Shown here: piece after piece, positions 1 to 14,200 of the stretch
How the letters are laid out: every line of letters starts with the position of its first letter
How positions within the stretch are numbered: position 1 is the first letter of the stretch
Position numbers and translations under genes: made by a program
The notes under the pieces: model-generated
Told to the model about the DNA's origin: nothing
Seen by the model: only the letters and a program-made list of their open reading frames with translations
Database searches by the model: none
Assembly: GCA_012932295.1 (NCBI GenBank)
Contig: JAAONU010000001.1
Coordinates: 8,083,104 to 8,147,103 of the forward strand
Origin: Cyclina sinensis
Taxonomy: Eukaryota; Mollusca; Bivalvia; Venerida; Veneridae
Direction of reading: 5' to 3'
Length of the DNA: 64,000 nucleotides

Positions 1-3000
1 AAATTGAAATCTTATATAAAAAATCTCAGGAGAACGGTAAAATAGCTATTTATCAGAAAATTTGAATCTTTTATAGCGATCAAAAGAGTAATAAAAGAGA
101 ATAAGCCTTTTTTATCTTTTTATTTTTTTATTCAGAAAATGCGGTATAATGAATACATGTTTGTTTCATGAAAGAAAATGAAGAGGACGGTAAGAAATAA
201 AAAAATTAATGGTGCCATCTGCAAGAGAATATATTAGAAAATTTTACAGCAATAACTTTGGCAAGTTTTGTAAGTGCTATAAAAATATTCTGATATTTCA
301 ATGTATTGCCTACTGTAAAAGAGAATTTCAGTGGAACAAAAATATTGAGATATAACCAGTTGCTTCGAAGAGTGAATCAATTCTGTAGACCAAAGATTGA
401 CCGTCCCAGTGTAGATACTATGCGATGATAATTAATAGCACATAGATCCTCAAATGTGCACATTAATACTGGCACGTGTATGCCTTCTTTGTATTTGAAT
501 TGTTTTATCTTTACTGAGAACAATATAACAATTCTCGAAAAATACTTGTTACTTACTGAATGATCATACACAGTAAGTATTTAGTAACATATGGCTAAAA
601 ATGAGAGAGATGTGTGACTAATAATGCGCAAGTATGTGTTATAAACCCAGACACATAGGAAGTACAAGGTCGTAATTATGCTACTACATAGAACAAATAG
701 ACTGAAAACGATATCACTTATCCAGAGACCTGAAATGCGTCAGAACGCAGCAAATCATATTTCCAAGATAAAGCTCAATTCAAGAAATTCCGCTAGTGTT
801 TGGTCGTTTATAGATATAAGCTACTTGCATAAAGTGGTTTAGAAAGTAATGAGTCAAGTGTACTTTGGTAGCCACGAATTCGGCCATGTCGGGGAATAAT
901 TTGACAGGGCTGTCAATGAAACCTGAGTAATTAATTTGTCTGAATGGGTTCAGAGCGTGATTTCTCCGAGAAAATTCTGTGAATGATGTTCGGAGAATTT
1001 GTAATATGATGATCTGTGACTGAACTGTGTATAAAACGCATTACGCGTATTGTAAAATTACTAAACGCTTACTAAACATTACAATAGGTCGTGCAGATTA
1101 TTAAAACAAATGATAAAAATATAATAAAAATGCATTATTTAAAGTAGATATGATATGCAGACAATAACATTAAGCAAATAACTTGAAATAACGTTATCAG
1201 TCGGTCACTTAATATGTTTGTGTAAAACAGTTTTTGCATCAAACGATCTCTTTCAAATTAAGATGTAAGTGAAAAAAATTAACAGTGTATTTTTTTTTCT
1301 TAAGACGGTATCTAAAAATATAGACCAGCAATTGGAAAGACAGCCTCTGTAGTTAGTGGATGTTTAAAGTTGCGTTCACGGTGGAAACACTTCTTAAAAT
1401 TAATAGGCATTAGAGCGTAAAATTCATCATTGATAAAAAAATGTTTTATTTGTCTATAAAGAAATTATTCTTCTTTTTAAAATGTTTTTCGCAGTAAAAA
1501 AATGTGTTTGACCTACAAATATCAATAAAACAAAAAAGATGTTTTAGATGTTTGCCGACTTTAAAAACAGCAACAACAAAAAGAACGCCAAAATAAATTA
1601 CAACAACAACACGTTAAATGCAAGCACGCTTTCCCATACACCAAAACAAAGGACTAAATAAAGACATATATCATGAAAGCAGACGAAACATATATGAACC
1701 GAGCATAGTCGTACGTAACCAGAAAGCTTCTTTGCATTCAAATGCTCGAAAAAAGCTCAAATAACAGAAAAGTCGTAAAGGCTTGTTTTACATTTAAAGC
1801 GTTTACTATGATATTTTTTGTTTGAAAATTGGCTCTTTCCTAAAGAAAGACAAAAACACTATACTGAATAATAATATATGAAAAAAATGTCTCATAATAA
1901 ACTCTAAATACAACATGATGGGCTGCCAAAGGAAATAAAATTAAATTAATACTCTGTTAGAAAGACTGCAAACGTCTCAGAAAATGCAATAAAAAATCAA
2001 GCTTTGCGAAATCTCATACGTCAAAATTCAATCAATCATATACCGTTAGGATCAAAGCCAAGTTGTAATGTAACTAAGTATTGTATCGGAGAATATATTG
2101 TGAAACAGACATATCCATTTGGAATAGGCTTGTTTTCCTACTCTATTCAGAGTCCAGAAATCTTAAGTAACCATGCGTTACAACATGTCTGGATGAAAAT
2201 TAACTTGGCTTTTAATGAAACATTTAGAGGTTATTTTGTCAGAATTAACCGAGGGTGTGATTTCTTTAGAGGTTTTAGTTGACAACTTAAAAATAAGTGA
2301 ACGATGTCATAAAATTAAAAAACTCATAACCTGATCTCAAGACACTGTGATTTGTTGATAGTTAAGCGCAAAGAATCATGTCTTGCTGTCACCTTTTATT
2401 ACATTGTTGTGTTTCTTAACGAGGGACCCATAATTTTATATACAGTCAGGCAAAAGAAAGGCATAAATATGTGTACAGACACACATAAACGTATATCAGT
2501 CGGCTTGATGTTTTTCTTCTGTGGGCTGATGTAATCCTCCACAGGCAAAATTATTTACTTGAACATTTTCTGACATCATGTTACTGTTGTCCTTCGAAGA
2601 CTTTTGTTCAAGTTTTTCTATGTTCAAACCACCATTTAATATTGTCCCAGGGATATCAGAATTACGAATTAGTTGTGGGGACTATGTTAACCTCCATTGT
2701 TTTATTCGTTTGGTCAAAGATCAAGGAGTACAGATCGAGTTTAATGCAAAATGTACCAAGTATTTATAATATATATGGGGCACTAATTGAGTTAGAACAG
2801 TCGAATTTCAAAGTTTTGTTTTTTCTTGCTCAAAGAGACCTGCCGTTGAAAATGTGATGTCTGGCATATCCTTAATTTGTTTGCCATATTTTATTTGTTG
2901 CTTCTATATTCTTAACATAATGTTTTCCGGAACACATGTTTTAACAAATTGAGGGCTTCCAGCTTTTCCTGTTTCACTTCATCATTTCAGTTTGCTATCA

Positions 3001-6000
3001 TTTCGCTCGAAATCACATTTGTTACATGTCAGATAATGGTGAATGTTCAGGCAAGGAATCCGGATGCTGGTAGAACTAGGTTAACTTTTATGCATATCAA
3101 TTCCTGCGAATTATTTCGATAAATCGTACGATGTCTTGTCATCAAAGTTCATTCAAGTAAAAGACTACGCAAATGCAATTGTACTCGTATCACACGGTCT
3201 TCAGAAAGCTAGCGGATTAACGTCAGGATGTAGAACTGCATTTATCTCTTACAAGTCCATATGAAGATTAATCCGTATTAAATTTTCAAAGACATAACTT
3301 TTCATCTAAAAGCTTCCTTGTCTTCGATTGCCTTTTAAGCCTTTGAGGGCATATTTTCCATTCGTCTTATAATGATGTGTTTAGAGTGATATATCTGTCA
3401 GCTAGAAAATAAAAAAATGTATTAGAGATATGGAAACAAAACGGGAGTCAGAAAAAAACTGTTAATTACTATGCTTCTTTTTTGCTATTTGTTATTGCAA
3501 ATAAGCATTAAGATGGCTTGGAATACTTTGAATCAAGAAATGCATATGAAATAATAATAAGTTCAAGATTTCTCCTCAAGAATTTATAAGATTATAAAAT
3601 CTAATTTACGATTTCTTGCAGTATTTCTGCATTTTTAATGTCGACAAAACTAAACTGTGATCTCTATCCGGCTCGCGCTACTAATGTATTTGCATATATT
3701 CGTATGAACACACTTTGTATATAATTAGAAAGAAGACAGTGTTTGAGGTTATCTAGTTGATTATATGCCTACATATTAATTCAACAGTGTATACATGCAG
3801 CTGAACTTTGTACATGCAAGGTAACAGCTGTTGCAATCAACCGATCGAAAAGTCCGACGAAGCAAATATATAGCCTTTATAGTGTGTGCTTACTCAGTAA
3901 GTTGATGTGAATGTAAATTGAATATAAAATATGTTTAACACATATATATAGGCTGTTACTGAAAGACAAATGATCCGTGTTATTACAGATTTTCGCAAGC
4001 TTCGATTCTATCGGGGTGTTTTTCTCCAATGTATTTTAGCTTGATATAATTTGATGACGTCAGGTTGGACACTGTTACTAAAAATTTACAAGTGATCATC
4101 ATTTTATGTACTGTTGTGGGAATGTCGCCAACAGACTAGCACTAAATAACAAAATTATCACAAACGTTGACTCTGACATCTAAGTAGCTAACTGAATGGA
4201 TTGTTGTGTTGTCACCTTTATGCAAGAACTGGGTACCTGGAGTAAAGAAGGATCTGATTTGTCTTTTCGTTGCGTTTTTCGGGTATCGTTAGTAGTTAAA
4301 TGAAATTGAAATTTCTTTCGGTTATACGTGAGTTTGATGTCGGAAGTTACCGAAGTTAATGCCTTCATATTTTCGTTATGCGTGATTAGAGTATGGGACT
4401 AGAAAGAAGACTGTCGGCCTCGAAAGTAACTGAAAGAACTAGATCTGTATTTTCATTATGCTTAAACTGGGTATCTGAAATAGCTAAGAAATCTGGACAT
4501 GCCTTTTTCGTTATTCGAACGCATTCTACTATTTCGTTATGTGTAGATTAGGTGTCAGAAGTAACTTAAACTGAGTTGAAGTACCTAAAGAACTGGATGT
4601 CTATTTTCGTTATGTATAAACTTTGTCTAGGAAAAGAAACTGTTGGAATTGGATTAATGTAGCACCTTTAGTCTGAAAGAGCTGCTGCAAGCAGAAAGGA
4701 TTTTTTTCTTTTTATTTATCAAGGAGGTTGTTTATTCTTACGAATAGTAATAAATTTATCCTTGACAGTTGCTAATGGAGAGGAGTGATTCAATATTTAC
4801 GATATGTATGAACTGGGTGCGTAGTCATGTTTCCAAGAAGGAAGAATCCGAGGATACCGAATGTACGTAAACACTTGCACTGCGTTCAAAAGCAATATTG
4901 ATATTTGAATATAATTTGTCCTAAATTACTTTAATTTGAAATGCAACAAGTCCTAAAAGCATTGTTTCTTTATCTCATTGCTATCAATTTCAATGCAAGT
5001 ATTCAACAATTTGTGTTTTAAGTATTATATTTTGAACAAACATACGTCAGTATTTTTGTAAGTATTTGTAACAAAAGTATACGTCAATATAAGTATACAA
5101 CATGTATGACAACAGTAAGATTGTGTCTTGAAGGAAAGTATAGCAGTTGTTGACCTCTCATTTTTATAGTCTTGTCGATTTCAGCGTTAAGTCTTTGACA
5201 GCATCCCCATAAAAACTGTTTTACTTTAATCTTTAAGGCGAGACAGCTTGCTTTCAACACCAGCTATCAATGATTTTACCTCCAATAAATGTTACAGATT
5301 TACATGATGAATCTTTATTGAACCGTCAAGTTCAATCCGTGTACAATCCGTGTACATATGTTTGTTTTCCAGTATTAACACCATCTGTTTGTAAACATGT
5401 AACACTGCAGCTTTCATCCGATATTATTAGATATGTACACTAAATTATAAATTATATCATGTTGAGGCTGACATGTGTTGAGATTTTGCAGGATTTTTTT
5501 ACTTGTTTTTTCTCCCTGTCCATACATGCAGTAATTCCAAATGAACTGATTAATACATGTAATGTCAGTTTTTTTTAAATATATTTTTACCTTGACTACA
5601 TTTGATAATTGTACAACCTTCTATTTTGTAAATTAAAGGAATTCTATTTTGATTTTACCGTAAGGACCAGCTTGTGCTGGAGTCTGGCAACAAAATTCGG
5701 TTCCTTTTTAATACAAACATATTAAGTCGCTTATGCTCAGGTAGTTAGGGTTTTATTCAAAAGAAAATAGTTAACAAGCCTACCTTTCCAAATGTAGCGG
5801 ACACTACACATCATTAAAAATTGTCATAGTATGGGATACTATATGTAATAGGAAGTAAACAAAATTCATGTACACATATATGCAACACAATATGCTCTTG
5901 GTTTTTTTCTATATGTATATATACGTAAACAAAGAACACAGGGGCAGGGAAAGTTTTTCTAGAAACAAATAAGTCTGAAAACCAACAACAATATACCAAC

Positions 6001-6428
6001 AAGTTTTCCATATTACTTTCACAGATAATAAAAAGAGCGCACAGTGCATATACATTTATATGTAAATTTTAAGAGATAATGTGTGGTATTTAAATATTAA
6101 ATTCCCTTTTCCGTGCTGTTCTCGCTGCCAAACAGTGCTATCATTTGCATTTATATTTATTTCTTCACATTAATACAAACAAATTCTTGATGATAAATAA
6201 CTTATGTTTTCTCTAACATCAAATAAACACGCAAACAGTAAATGAGTAACGTCTAACAATATATTTTAATAGATAGGAACTTTTTGGTGCAATAACGAAG
6301 TGTCCAGAATTGATTCATAAAGGCTTAAAACATGGTTACTATTCAAATTTTCGCTTTTTTATGATTACGTTTCCACTGAAAAATAAAGCAGTCCCTGACC
6401 AGTTAAAATAACAATAATTTAAAGACCT
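1..6428. other. AT-rich region without recognisable gene
   Basis: No reading frame here looks like a conserved protein; the longest (2004-2282, 92 codons) has no family features and no convincing splice context. Between about 4180 and 4640 there is a loosely repeated pattern (TTTCGTTATG followed by GGGTATCTGAAA-like and AAAGAACTGGAT-like stretches) that suggests a decayed tandem repeat. Upstream exons of the coiled-coil gene at 7930 could lie here, but I cannot identify any. Confidence 0.5.
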
Positions 6429-6440
6429 TCTATCGAACAA
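6429..6440. repeat. Left target-site duplication of SINE
   Basis: The 12-bp word TCTATCGAACAA occurs immediately before the SINE and again, identically, at 6716-6727 immediately after it. This is the expected footprint of LINE-mediated insertion and fixes both ends of the element. Confidence 0.85.
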
Positions 6441-6715
6441 AGGACCGGCTAGCTCAATCGGTAGAGCATCGGATTGTCAATCCCGGTTCGATCCCCACCA
6501 GGGCCTGCAAAATTTCTCCGTGATAATTGATATCGGACAATGCGTCTTTAGCTCATTTGCCCCTCACCTCTGAAGCAAGTGAGGAAGTAGTCAGTCACTT
6601 GTAGAGAAATTTGGTAAGTAAACTGGTTGGATACCCAGGAACTCTGGTAAGGTGGACTGACTCCCGGGATATGACCTTAGCTGTTAAAACTGGCGCTAAA
6701 CCCAAATAAAACCAG
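6441..6715 (+). mobile_element. tRNA-derived SINE, complete with TSDs
   Basis: The head resembles a tRNA gene: a box A-like stretch (TAGCTCAATCGGTAGAGC) and a box B-like stretch (GGTTCGATCCC) are about 20 nt closer together than in a functional tRNA because the variable-loop region is missing. The body contains AGGAAGTAGTCAGTCACTTG and TGGAGAAATTTGGTAAG-like segments, and the tail is CTAAACCCAAATAAAACCAG. I associate these segments with the conserved central and tail domains of mollusc SINEs, from memory. It is flanked by perfect 12-bp duplications (6429-6440 and 6716-6727). Pol III promoter boxes are recognisable; whether it is transcribed is unknown. Confidence 0.85.
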
Positions 6716-6727
6716 TCTATCGAACAA
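6716..6727. repeat. Right target-site duplication of SINE
   Basis: Exact copy of the 12-bp word at 6429-6440, bounding the SINE on its 3' side. Confidence 0.85.
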
Positions 6728-7904
6728 GAAACCTGACACGAAAAATAATATATCTTGTCATTATGAGTACACTAAAACAAAATATTTTTTCTCCGCTATG
6801 TAAAACATACCCTTGGGATTCTTGTCAGCTTGTATAAGTATCCTTACGTATAGATTTATTGCTACCAAGGGATCTAAAAATGAAAGAGTATTCCATATTA
6901 CATACATATTCCTTATATCGTTTGGCTCCGCAGATGAAAGATTGAGACTTAAAATCTGATATCGTAGATGAACACTGACATCCACGATAGGCAATATGTT
7001 TTATGGACGGTAGATTATGGGGGTTCCCTTGGCAATAGTTTAATGTATTACTATGAATTGAAATGGAAAGATTTTCCCGAGAACATGTTGTAATTCAATT
7101 TAGACACGTTTCCGCTTTTGCAGCGCTCCAAGAATTTCTCCAGACATTCTAACTATAGCTTTTTATCTTGTTTTTGCCTTTCGTACTCTTGTGTAAAGGA
7201 AAACACTTGTGAACAAAATTATTACTGTAAAGATTCTCCTGTAACATCATGAGGACGATATTGTGTCTTTAAATTTTATAATTTAAATTTACAAATTGTT
7301 GTGAAAATTATTATTAAAGCGATTACAGTGAACACACACGGAAAGCAATATTGTTTCTTGGAATTTTAAAATTTGAGAATAAATGCAGTAACTTTTCTTT
7401 GAAAACCAACACTTATGAAACCAAGCGTTATTGAAAATTACTGAAATTAAAACAAGGAATACATTTGTGATAGATTGGGCAGGATTCGTGCAGACGCCAC
7501 AAAGACTGTAGCCGATAAATCTTTTTAGAGAAGAGACTGTCTTTATAAGCATGAGAGCAAAGTAATGAGACCTTACAAGAGCTTCTCATGAATTTTTTAC
7601 TAGGAGGAAAAGTTACTAACAGGCATTTACGGAATGTTTGGTTTTGTGAAGAATTAGCGACGGAGATAAACTTGCTAGCACATGAACGTGTCAACGATTA
7701 TATTAAGGCGGTACTAATTTGTAGTTCATCTCTGCTTGTTTAGATATCTTTTTTTGGTAATTTATTTCGGAACATTCCTGGAGGAAATTACATGCCAAAA
7801 ACGTGGGCGGTGTGTAATCCGTTTGGTTTTCAGAGCAAACACTTGTAAAGGTAAATTTTAAATGTAACTGCTTTTTGGGTCTCAGTGACTTTTGTTTGAC
7901 TACA
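6728..7904. other. Non-coding stretch before coiled-coil exon
   Basis: AT-rich sequence with no convincing coding segment. Short frames on the minus strand here show no family features. It probably belongs to an intron or the 5' flank of the gene whose exon begins at 7930. Confidence 0.4.
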
Positions 7905-7929
7905 ATGAGCTTTCCTTCTCTGATTTTAG

Positions 7930-8265
7930 CCACAGCTTCGGGTGAGCGTTCGGGAGCCAAAGATGACGCCCGGAGAGAAAACGAACAGTTGTGTGCAGAG
8001 ATAGATAGTCTTGGGCGTGATCACAAAAAACTTAAACAAATTATTGAACATTTGACAAGAGACTATGAAGATTCCAAAGGGTATGACCCTTTAAGGAGAT
8101 ATGAAAAATTAAAAGGGATGGTGAAAAGGACTATTATGCATCTTAAACTGAACCCGGATGAGCCGAACATGATTCAGAATGTAGGGGTAGGAGGGTTAGT
8201 ACAGGGGTGCAGAGATTTCAGCCATCAAGCCGAAAGTGCCAGACGTCGGGAGGACAAATATTTAA
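7930..8265 (+). CDS. Exon A of coiled-coil gene
   Basis: The acceptor is a pyrimidine-rich tract ending in TTTTAG at 7929, and the donor is AA|GTAAGT at 8266. The exon is 336 nt with symmetric phase 1-1. It encodes a Lys/Glu-rich helix (E-N-E-Q-L then Y-E-D-S-K then R-Y-E-K-L-K-G-M-V-K-R) followed by about 45 less structured residues. If the acceptor is not used, ATG 7905 gives an alternative in-frame start nine codons upstream. Confidence 0.6.
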
Positions 8266-11200
8266 GTAAGTTTGTTTCTTGTAAATATTCAAATTGTTGA
8301 ATCGTAAATATGAATAAAATGAAGACGAACTCCTTATTAAGTGTTAGTTTTCACTTTATTCATAAACAACGACCTTCATAAGTGGTGCTTGAACATGGGT
8401 AAAAGTCTATGATTAAAGTTTCTAAACCAAAGAAGCCATGTAAAGTGCGCATTTATACTGGTGTCAGTGCTGCAGTAATAAGGGCGTTTTAGGTTACCTT
8501 TTGCATTTAGACAGCTGATTTTACTCAATGTTAACTCTATTGTGTCCTATTTATGCTTCGTTTATTACTTTGGAAGTTACCAAAGAAAATAAAAAGTGCA
8601 AAGATTAACACTTTTTTTAATATAACAATTTCTTTGTAACTATAATTTTAATTTTTGGACACTAAAAATTCCATCAGGCTCTCATAGGAACTTTCGATCC
8701 AGAATGTTGAAGTATGTGTATTATTTTTTTTTATCTAAACAAAAGTTGGAAAAATTGTGATTTCAAAAAAAAATAAATAAAGAAGAGTTTTTGATAGTGC
8801 AGAAATCTGCATTACATAATTTGTGCACATGAAAAAAGAACATAAAGAGAATGGCAAATTCATTCACTTAATTACCCAAATAGGCAAATACTGTTCGTCC
8901 TTCTGCCTGTCTGTTTTTCCGTCTGTTTCTAGAAACCGCAATTTTCCATACAGTGTTTGAATTCAAACTTTCGCTAACTAACTCAAACGTCTGAGGTTGT
9001 GCTAAAATTGAAACTCAGATATTTGTGGATTTTTATAATACGCCAAAATGTTGGCAAAATGTCCTTTCTTGTCTGTAAGCAGATTCTTTTAATCAGTTAT
9101 AAGTCACGTACTTTAGTCATGTGATGCTCTTTTTAATGTCTTATCAACGTCTTTAGTTTCATTACTAAATGCGAGTAAAAAATCTAAAATACATTAGATA
9201 TTTTTGTTTGGAAAAGTATTGACTGCTAGTCTCTAAATCTGTTACATCTTAGAGGAACATTCAGCTCAATGACATATATGATTTTAGATTGTGAGGCCCA
9301 AAATTTAAATATTTTACTGACATACAGTTATCAATTAAGTTTAAGTACTCTTCAATCAGTGAAAGCAATGTAGCAATTTATTTTTTTGTAGTAACATACA
9401 ACTTTTCTCAATATTTATGCCGTTCTTTGCTTCTGATGAGTTGAAAGGCTGAAACCATAAACTCTTTAAGAAAATATATCAAGGGATTTGAAAACTAGAG
9501 AAGCATGTCATCATGAAAAACTACAGTTAAAGAGAAATTGTTTTAACAAATAGATCATTAAACAGCAAAAGTATGAACGCGTTTGATAATGAAACATTTT
9601 AGGAATAGCATGTTTGAAAAAACAAGTTCATGATTCATGACATTCTACGTCAAAATTATTATATCTTAAATCCCTTGACTATGGACTTTTTTCTGTTTTC
9701 TAAAATTTAAACGGCTTAGACCCGCATGAAGCTCGTGTCGCATAGAGCACCCGGAGGACAGCATTTCGAAGCAAAGAGCTGTTTGGACGTCTTACATCCA
9801 CGCCGCATAAAGTTCTCGGAAGCAATGTACTTAAAATGTACACCTCGACTGTAAAAAAGTTCGTTAACTTGTTGAATAAATCTCCCCATTTCCAGGGATG
9901 ATAGTCATTTTTGCTACCATCGTAATTAGGACCATCCTAATTTTATCTTCATAAATTTATGTTGTGTCTAAAAAAATCATCGTCGCCGTTCTTATCACCA
10001 TTATTGTCACCAGTTAACCACCATTACTCCTGTTGTTGTTGGCTGATCATTATCATTATTATTATCTTCATAATCTTAGAAAATTCATTATTATAATCGT
10101 TATCAGCTTCATCTTCTACTTCGTTGTTTGTTTGGTTTTTGGGGGGCGTCATCAGCATTTCATCTTAAGTTAATACTCCTTATATTTAAAATAAATATCA
10201 TTATTACCAGCAAGTGCAACAGCAGCAGAAAAACTATCAACCTATTTTCTAACTTTACCATCACAATCCACTTGTCTTCTTTGCCGTAAAGGCTCCCCAT
10301 AACCTCTATAGCAATAACATCAGACATAACTTAGCCCATGTGTAGTTAGTATGCATCTACTAATTGTTTCAAACAATAATGTCTTTGGACGTTTCGTTTA
10401 AAGATGCAAATTATTAGCAAACCACTTGTAAAAATCATTAATTGCTCCAACAGCCTTCTCTGCATGGGGTAAAATTTATGATAAAGGCTAAAACAATGAA
10501 AAGGTCGTTGTGCTCTCAAGGTTGCTCTTTCTTGCATAGTTAAGCTACAAAAAGAATTAGTATGACCCCACGTTTTACACTATTCCAAGCAGAAAGTAAA
10601 AGTTATATATGACCATTGTACGTTATTTTAAAATACAAATAGAGCAATGATTATTTGTATTTCCATCACTCAAAATTAAACAATTCATTTTTGCATTTTG
10701 ATTTAACGTTTTCAGTTAAAAATGATAAGAAACATAAATATATTTTACCATTTTTACATTAGATTTCGTAGTATTAAACAGTACTATCTGATTCTGGAGA
10801 GTATATATACTTGATCAACCCCACATTCTACATAGGAGGTGTCAAAAGCTGACAGGATGTCATTATCAACCACAACAGAATGATACACTACAGTGGAATA
10901 AACGTCAATATCTCCCTTAGAATCTTCTAAATCTAGGAATGAGAAAATAATTACACAGTGCCGAAATAACCACAGTTCACATCATTCCTGAAAAAAATGT
11001 CCATATATTGTAGGGATGTAAGTGAACGTTCGAACGTTCGAAAGTTCGGATCCGATGCCGAACGTTCGAATGTATTTTTGGCATTCGAATGTTTAGAAAA
11101 AAAATCTATCATTTTTGTTTTCATGGGAAAATGAAATCATGAAGTGTTGAAGAAGTAAGAAAGGCGTTATAATCAGGTGAATTCACACCTACTGTTGCTT

Positions 11201-14200
11201 TAACACCTCTGTTAACACGTCTGGTCAGACGACCGTAAACTTCCGTCATCTAATGTTGGTGACCTGTGCTTTCAGCAAGTGTCACCTACAATAGCTAAGT
11301 CAATAGGTATTGGTATGTCCGTGTCAGAGTGTCGAGTCTGTGGTCAAACTAGGAAACAGAATGAAGAAATTAAATACACAGACGTGTCAGTCAGTTACTG
11401 GCACTAACCCCGATTTTACTGTTTATTGTGGCGCGATTTTCGGGTTTATTTTATTCTCTCGCAAATTCTCTAACAGTTCACATCCGTAACGCTTATAATC
11501 AGTCAAAATGTCAACCATAACTTGGGCTTCGTCTCAATTTCTTTTTCTTTTCGACCTTCTAAGTATAAATTTAAATCGAAAGGTGATTTACCCATTAAGG
11601 ATACCGGATACCGAGAAATACACATTGTGTCAATGAATTGGAAACGCTCGGATCTTATCGAGTTAACCACGTCGAGGACAATCTCCTGGCAGTGATCTCC
11701 CCTTCACTGTTAAACTTAGCTGGATTTCAGAAATTATTTTTTATTCTTTTTTCTTCAGTTATTATTGGAATTGCATCGATTTAACATGCCTTGATGTAAT
11801 GAAATTGAAAAAAAGTTTAACATTTTGTTTATTTACGTTCGACTATCATCACGTGACATGCTTTGTACTGAATGGAAAGTAAACGCTGCATGGAGTTTGG
11901 CCGAGAAGTTCGTGAAAACACTGTGTAACTATTGAGTACGAGTGATTCGAACGTTCGAACGTTCGAATGCAAAATGATCCGAACATTCGAATGCTAAAAT
12001 GAACAAATTTTGCCATCCCTAATATATTGAACACTTTGATGAAGTGAAAAACAGACTTTATTGAATGAGGTCATCAGTTGCTGTTAATACTGCATTTGAT
12101 TGGTCGAATTTTTCTTAAAATTTGGATGGCTGATTCAAAGTAGGCCTTCACCTGTTACTTGCTATTTCAAACACGGTCTGATTACTTTAACATTTTTATC
12201 TTACAGAAATTGACGGTGGCAATCCCCAAAGAGAAAATCCAAAACAAAATGAACATTATTTAGTAAGCCACCCCCTCCCCTCCTAAAAAAGAAATAACAG
12301 TTGTTCCTTTTGTACCACATTGTTGATAATCTCACGACACGACCCAGAAAGTTCTTTTCCGTAAAATATTTCATAATATTTTTATGGCGCTGCATTAAAA
12401 TGAAAGAATACGCGTTAATAAGGATTTAAATCATTCATGATTTTTTTATAAAAAATCTTGACTTTTCAAAAATACTAGAGAACCCTATCAAATACCTTTT
12501 AAAACGATGTTTAATCGAAAAAGAAGCGATCATTTTGGCACAAGATAAGCTGCGAGATATACAGTCACACTTAATACGTAACCTTAATCAGTTTTTTATC
12601 ACGTTATACGAGGGTTGATCCAAAAGTAATGTCACTGACGTGATGAAATCTTTTCTGATGGACGTATCAAACGGAAAATTTGTACTGCAGCACTTCATTA
12701 TCTTTGAAGTTTACTCTGCAAAAATTATTTAAATCGGACTTGCCACTTTCGAAATATAGGACAATTAAGGAGGCAGGGTATTGACTAGCGCCGCGCACCA
12801 ACGACGTCACGGACGTTATTTGAATCGTACGTCGTTTAGGTTATTTGATTGTCACTCCTTTTCAAAGTACCGTCCTTGATGCAATACGCATCGTTCGTGT
12901 CTGGACACCCATTTTCTGAAAACATCCCCAAACCAATCTCTGGAAAGAGCTGAGAAAGTCTTGTTGCAGGCTTGCTGTAGTTCACCCAATGTCTGGAAAT
13001 TAGTTCCACGGAGCTGTTTTTTCAGGTAAGGAAACAAGGCAAAGTCACAGGGCGCGAGATCCGGACTGTATGGTGGGTGCGGAAGTGTCTCCATTCCCAT
13101 GACATCAAGAGTGAGTCTTGTCTCACGTGCCGTATGAGGCGTGGCATTGTCGTGATGTAGGATACACCGCTCAATGTCTTCATAGAAATGTCTTCTCTTT
13201 TTACGCAATGCAGTCATGAGTTGGGTGGTTAGCACCTGCAGTAGAGCAAATTTATAATCACTCAAATATTGGGTAGACTCCACATTGCAGCTAGGCATAT
13301 TAATCAGCGATCATTTGTCATAAAATCTTAAAAGGAATTAGTCATATTCAAAAACAGGAAGTGGTGTTTTTTTAATATGAAAGCGCTTACCTTCGAATAA
13401 TACTTTGCATTGACAGTTTGGCCCTTGGGAACAGCATGGCATAACACAACACCCTCCATGTCGAAAAACACAATAAACATGTGCTTTCCAACGGTCCTGC
13501 AGGTGCGTGCCTTCTTTGGAGGCGGCGAGTCGATGTTTTTCCATTGGCTCGATTGCATCTTGGACTCCGGATCGAAGAAATAAACCCATGTTTCGTCTGC
13601 TGTTATGATTCGTCTCAGAAAGTCGTACCCCTCCTTCTTCCACCGCCGTAAAAATCGCTGTGATTCCTTTACACGAGTTGCCATTTCTTCATCTTTTAAT
13701 AACCGGGGAACCCAGCGAGCACTCACCCGCCTCATTTTCAAGTCTTCATGTAGTATTCTTTGAACTGTACCGAAGCTCATATCAAGATCTTCGCATAACG
13801 CTCTAATCGTTGAACGTCGATCTTCATTGACGGCGTCTGAAACAAGTTTGACGTTGTGATCCGATCGTGCATCAACTGGCCTTCCAGGTCTCTCTTTGTC
13901 CTCAAGTGACTCATCTCCGTCATTGAATCGCTGGAACCATCTATACACTAACCTTCTGTTCACTTTAGTTTCGCCGTATGTTTCATTGATCATGCAGACC
14001 GTATCTAATGGCGACTTCCCGAGTTTATAGCAGAAGTGAATAATTGCCCGTTGTGGCGTTTTGTCGGATATTGACATCTTTGGCTTACGCACCACCCGAC
14101 TTCAAACATAGGTTACGCACGCTAAATTTAAACCACATCAATAGAATTCCAGCACATGATAACTGACATTCATGACGTCACGTCATCATAACATCCTATG

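Noticed and set aside
2004..2282. 92-codon plus-strand frame
   Set aside because: No recognisable domain, ordinary AT-rich composition and no supported splice or promoter context.
6441..6510. Possible tRNA gene
   Set aside because: Box A and box B are present but the variable-loop region is missing, and the sequence is the head of a TSD-flanked SINE.
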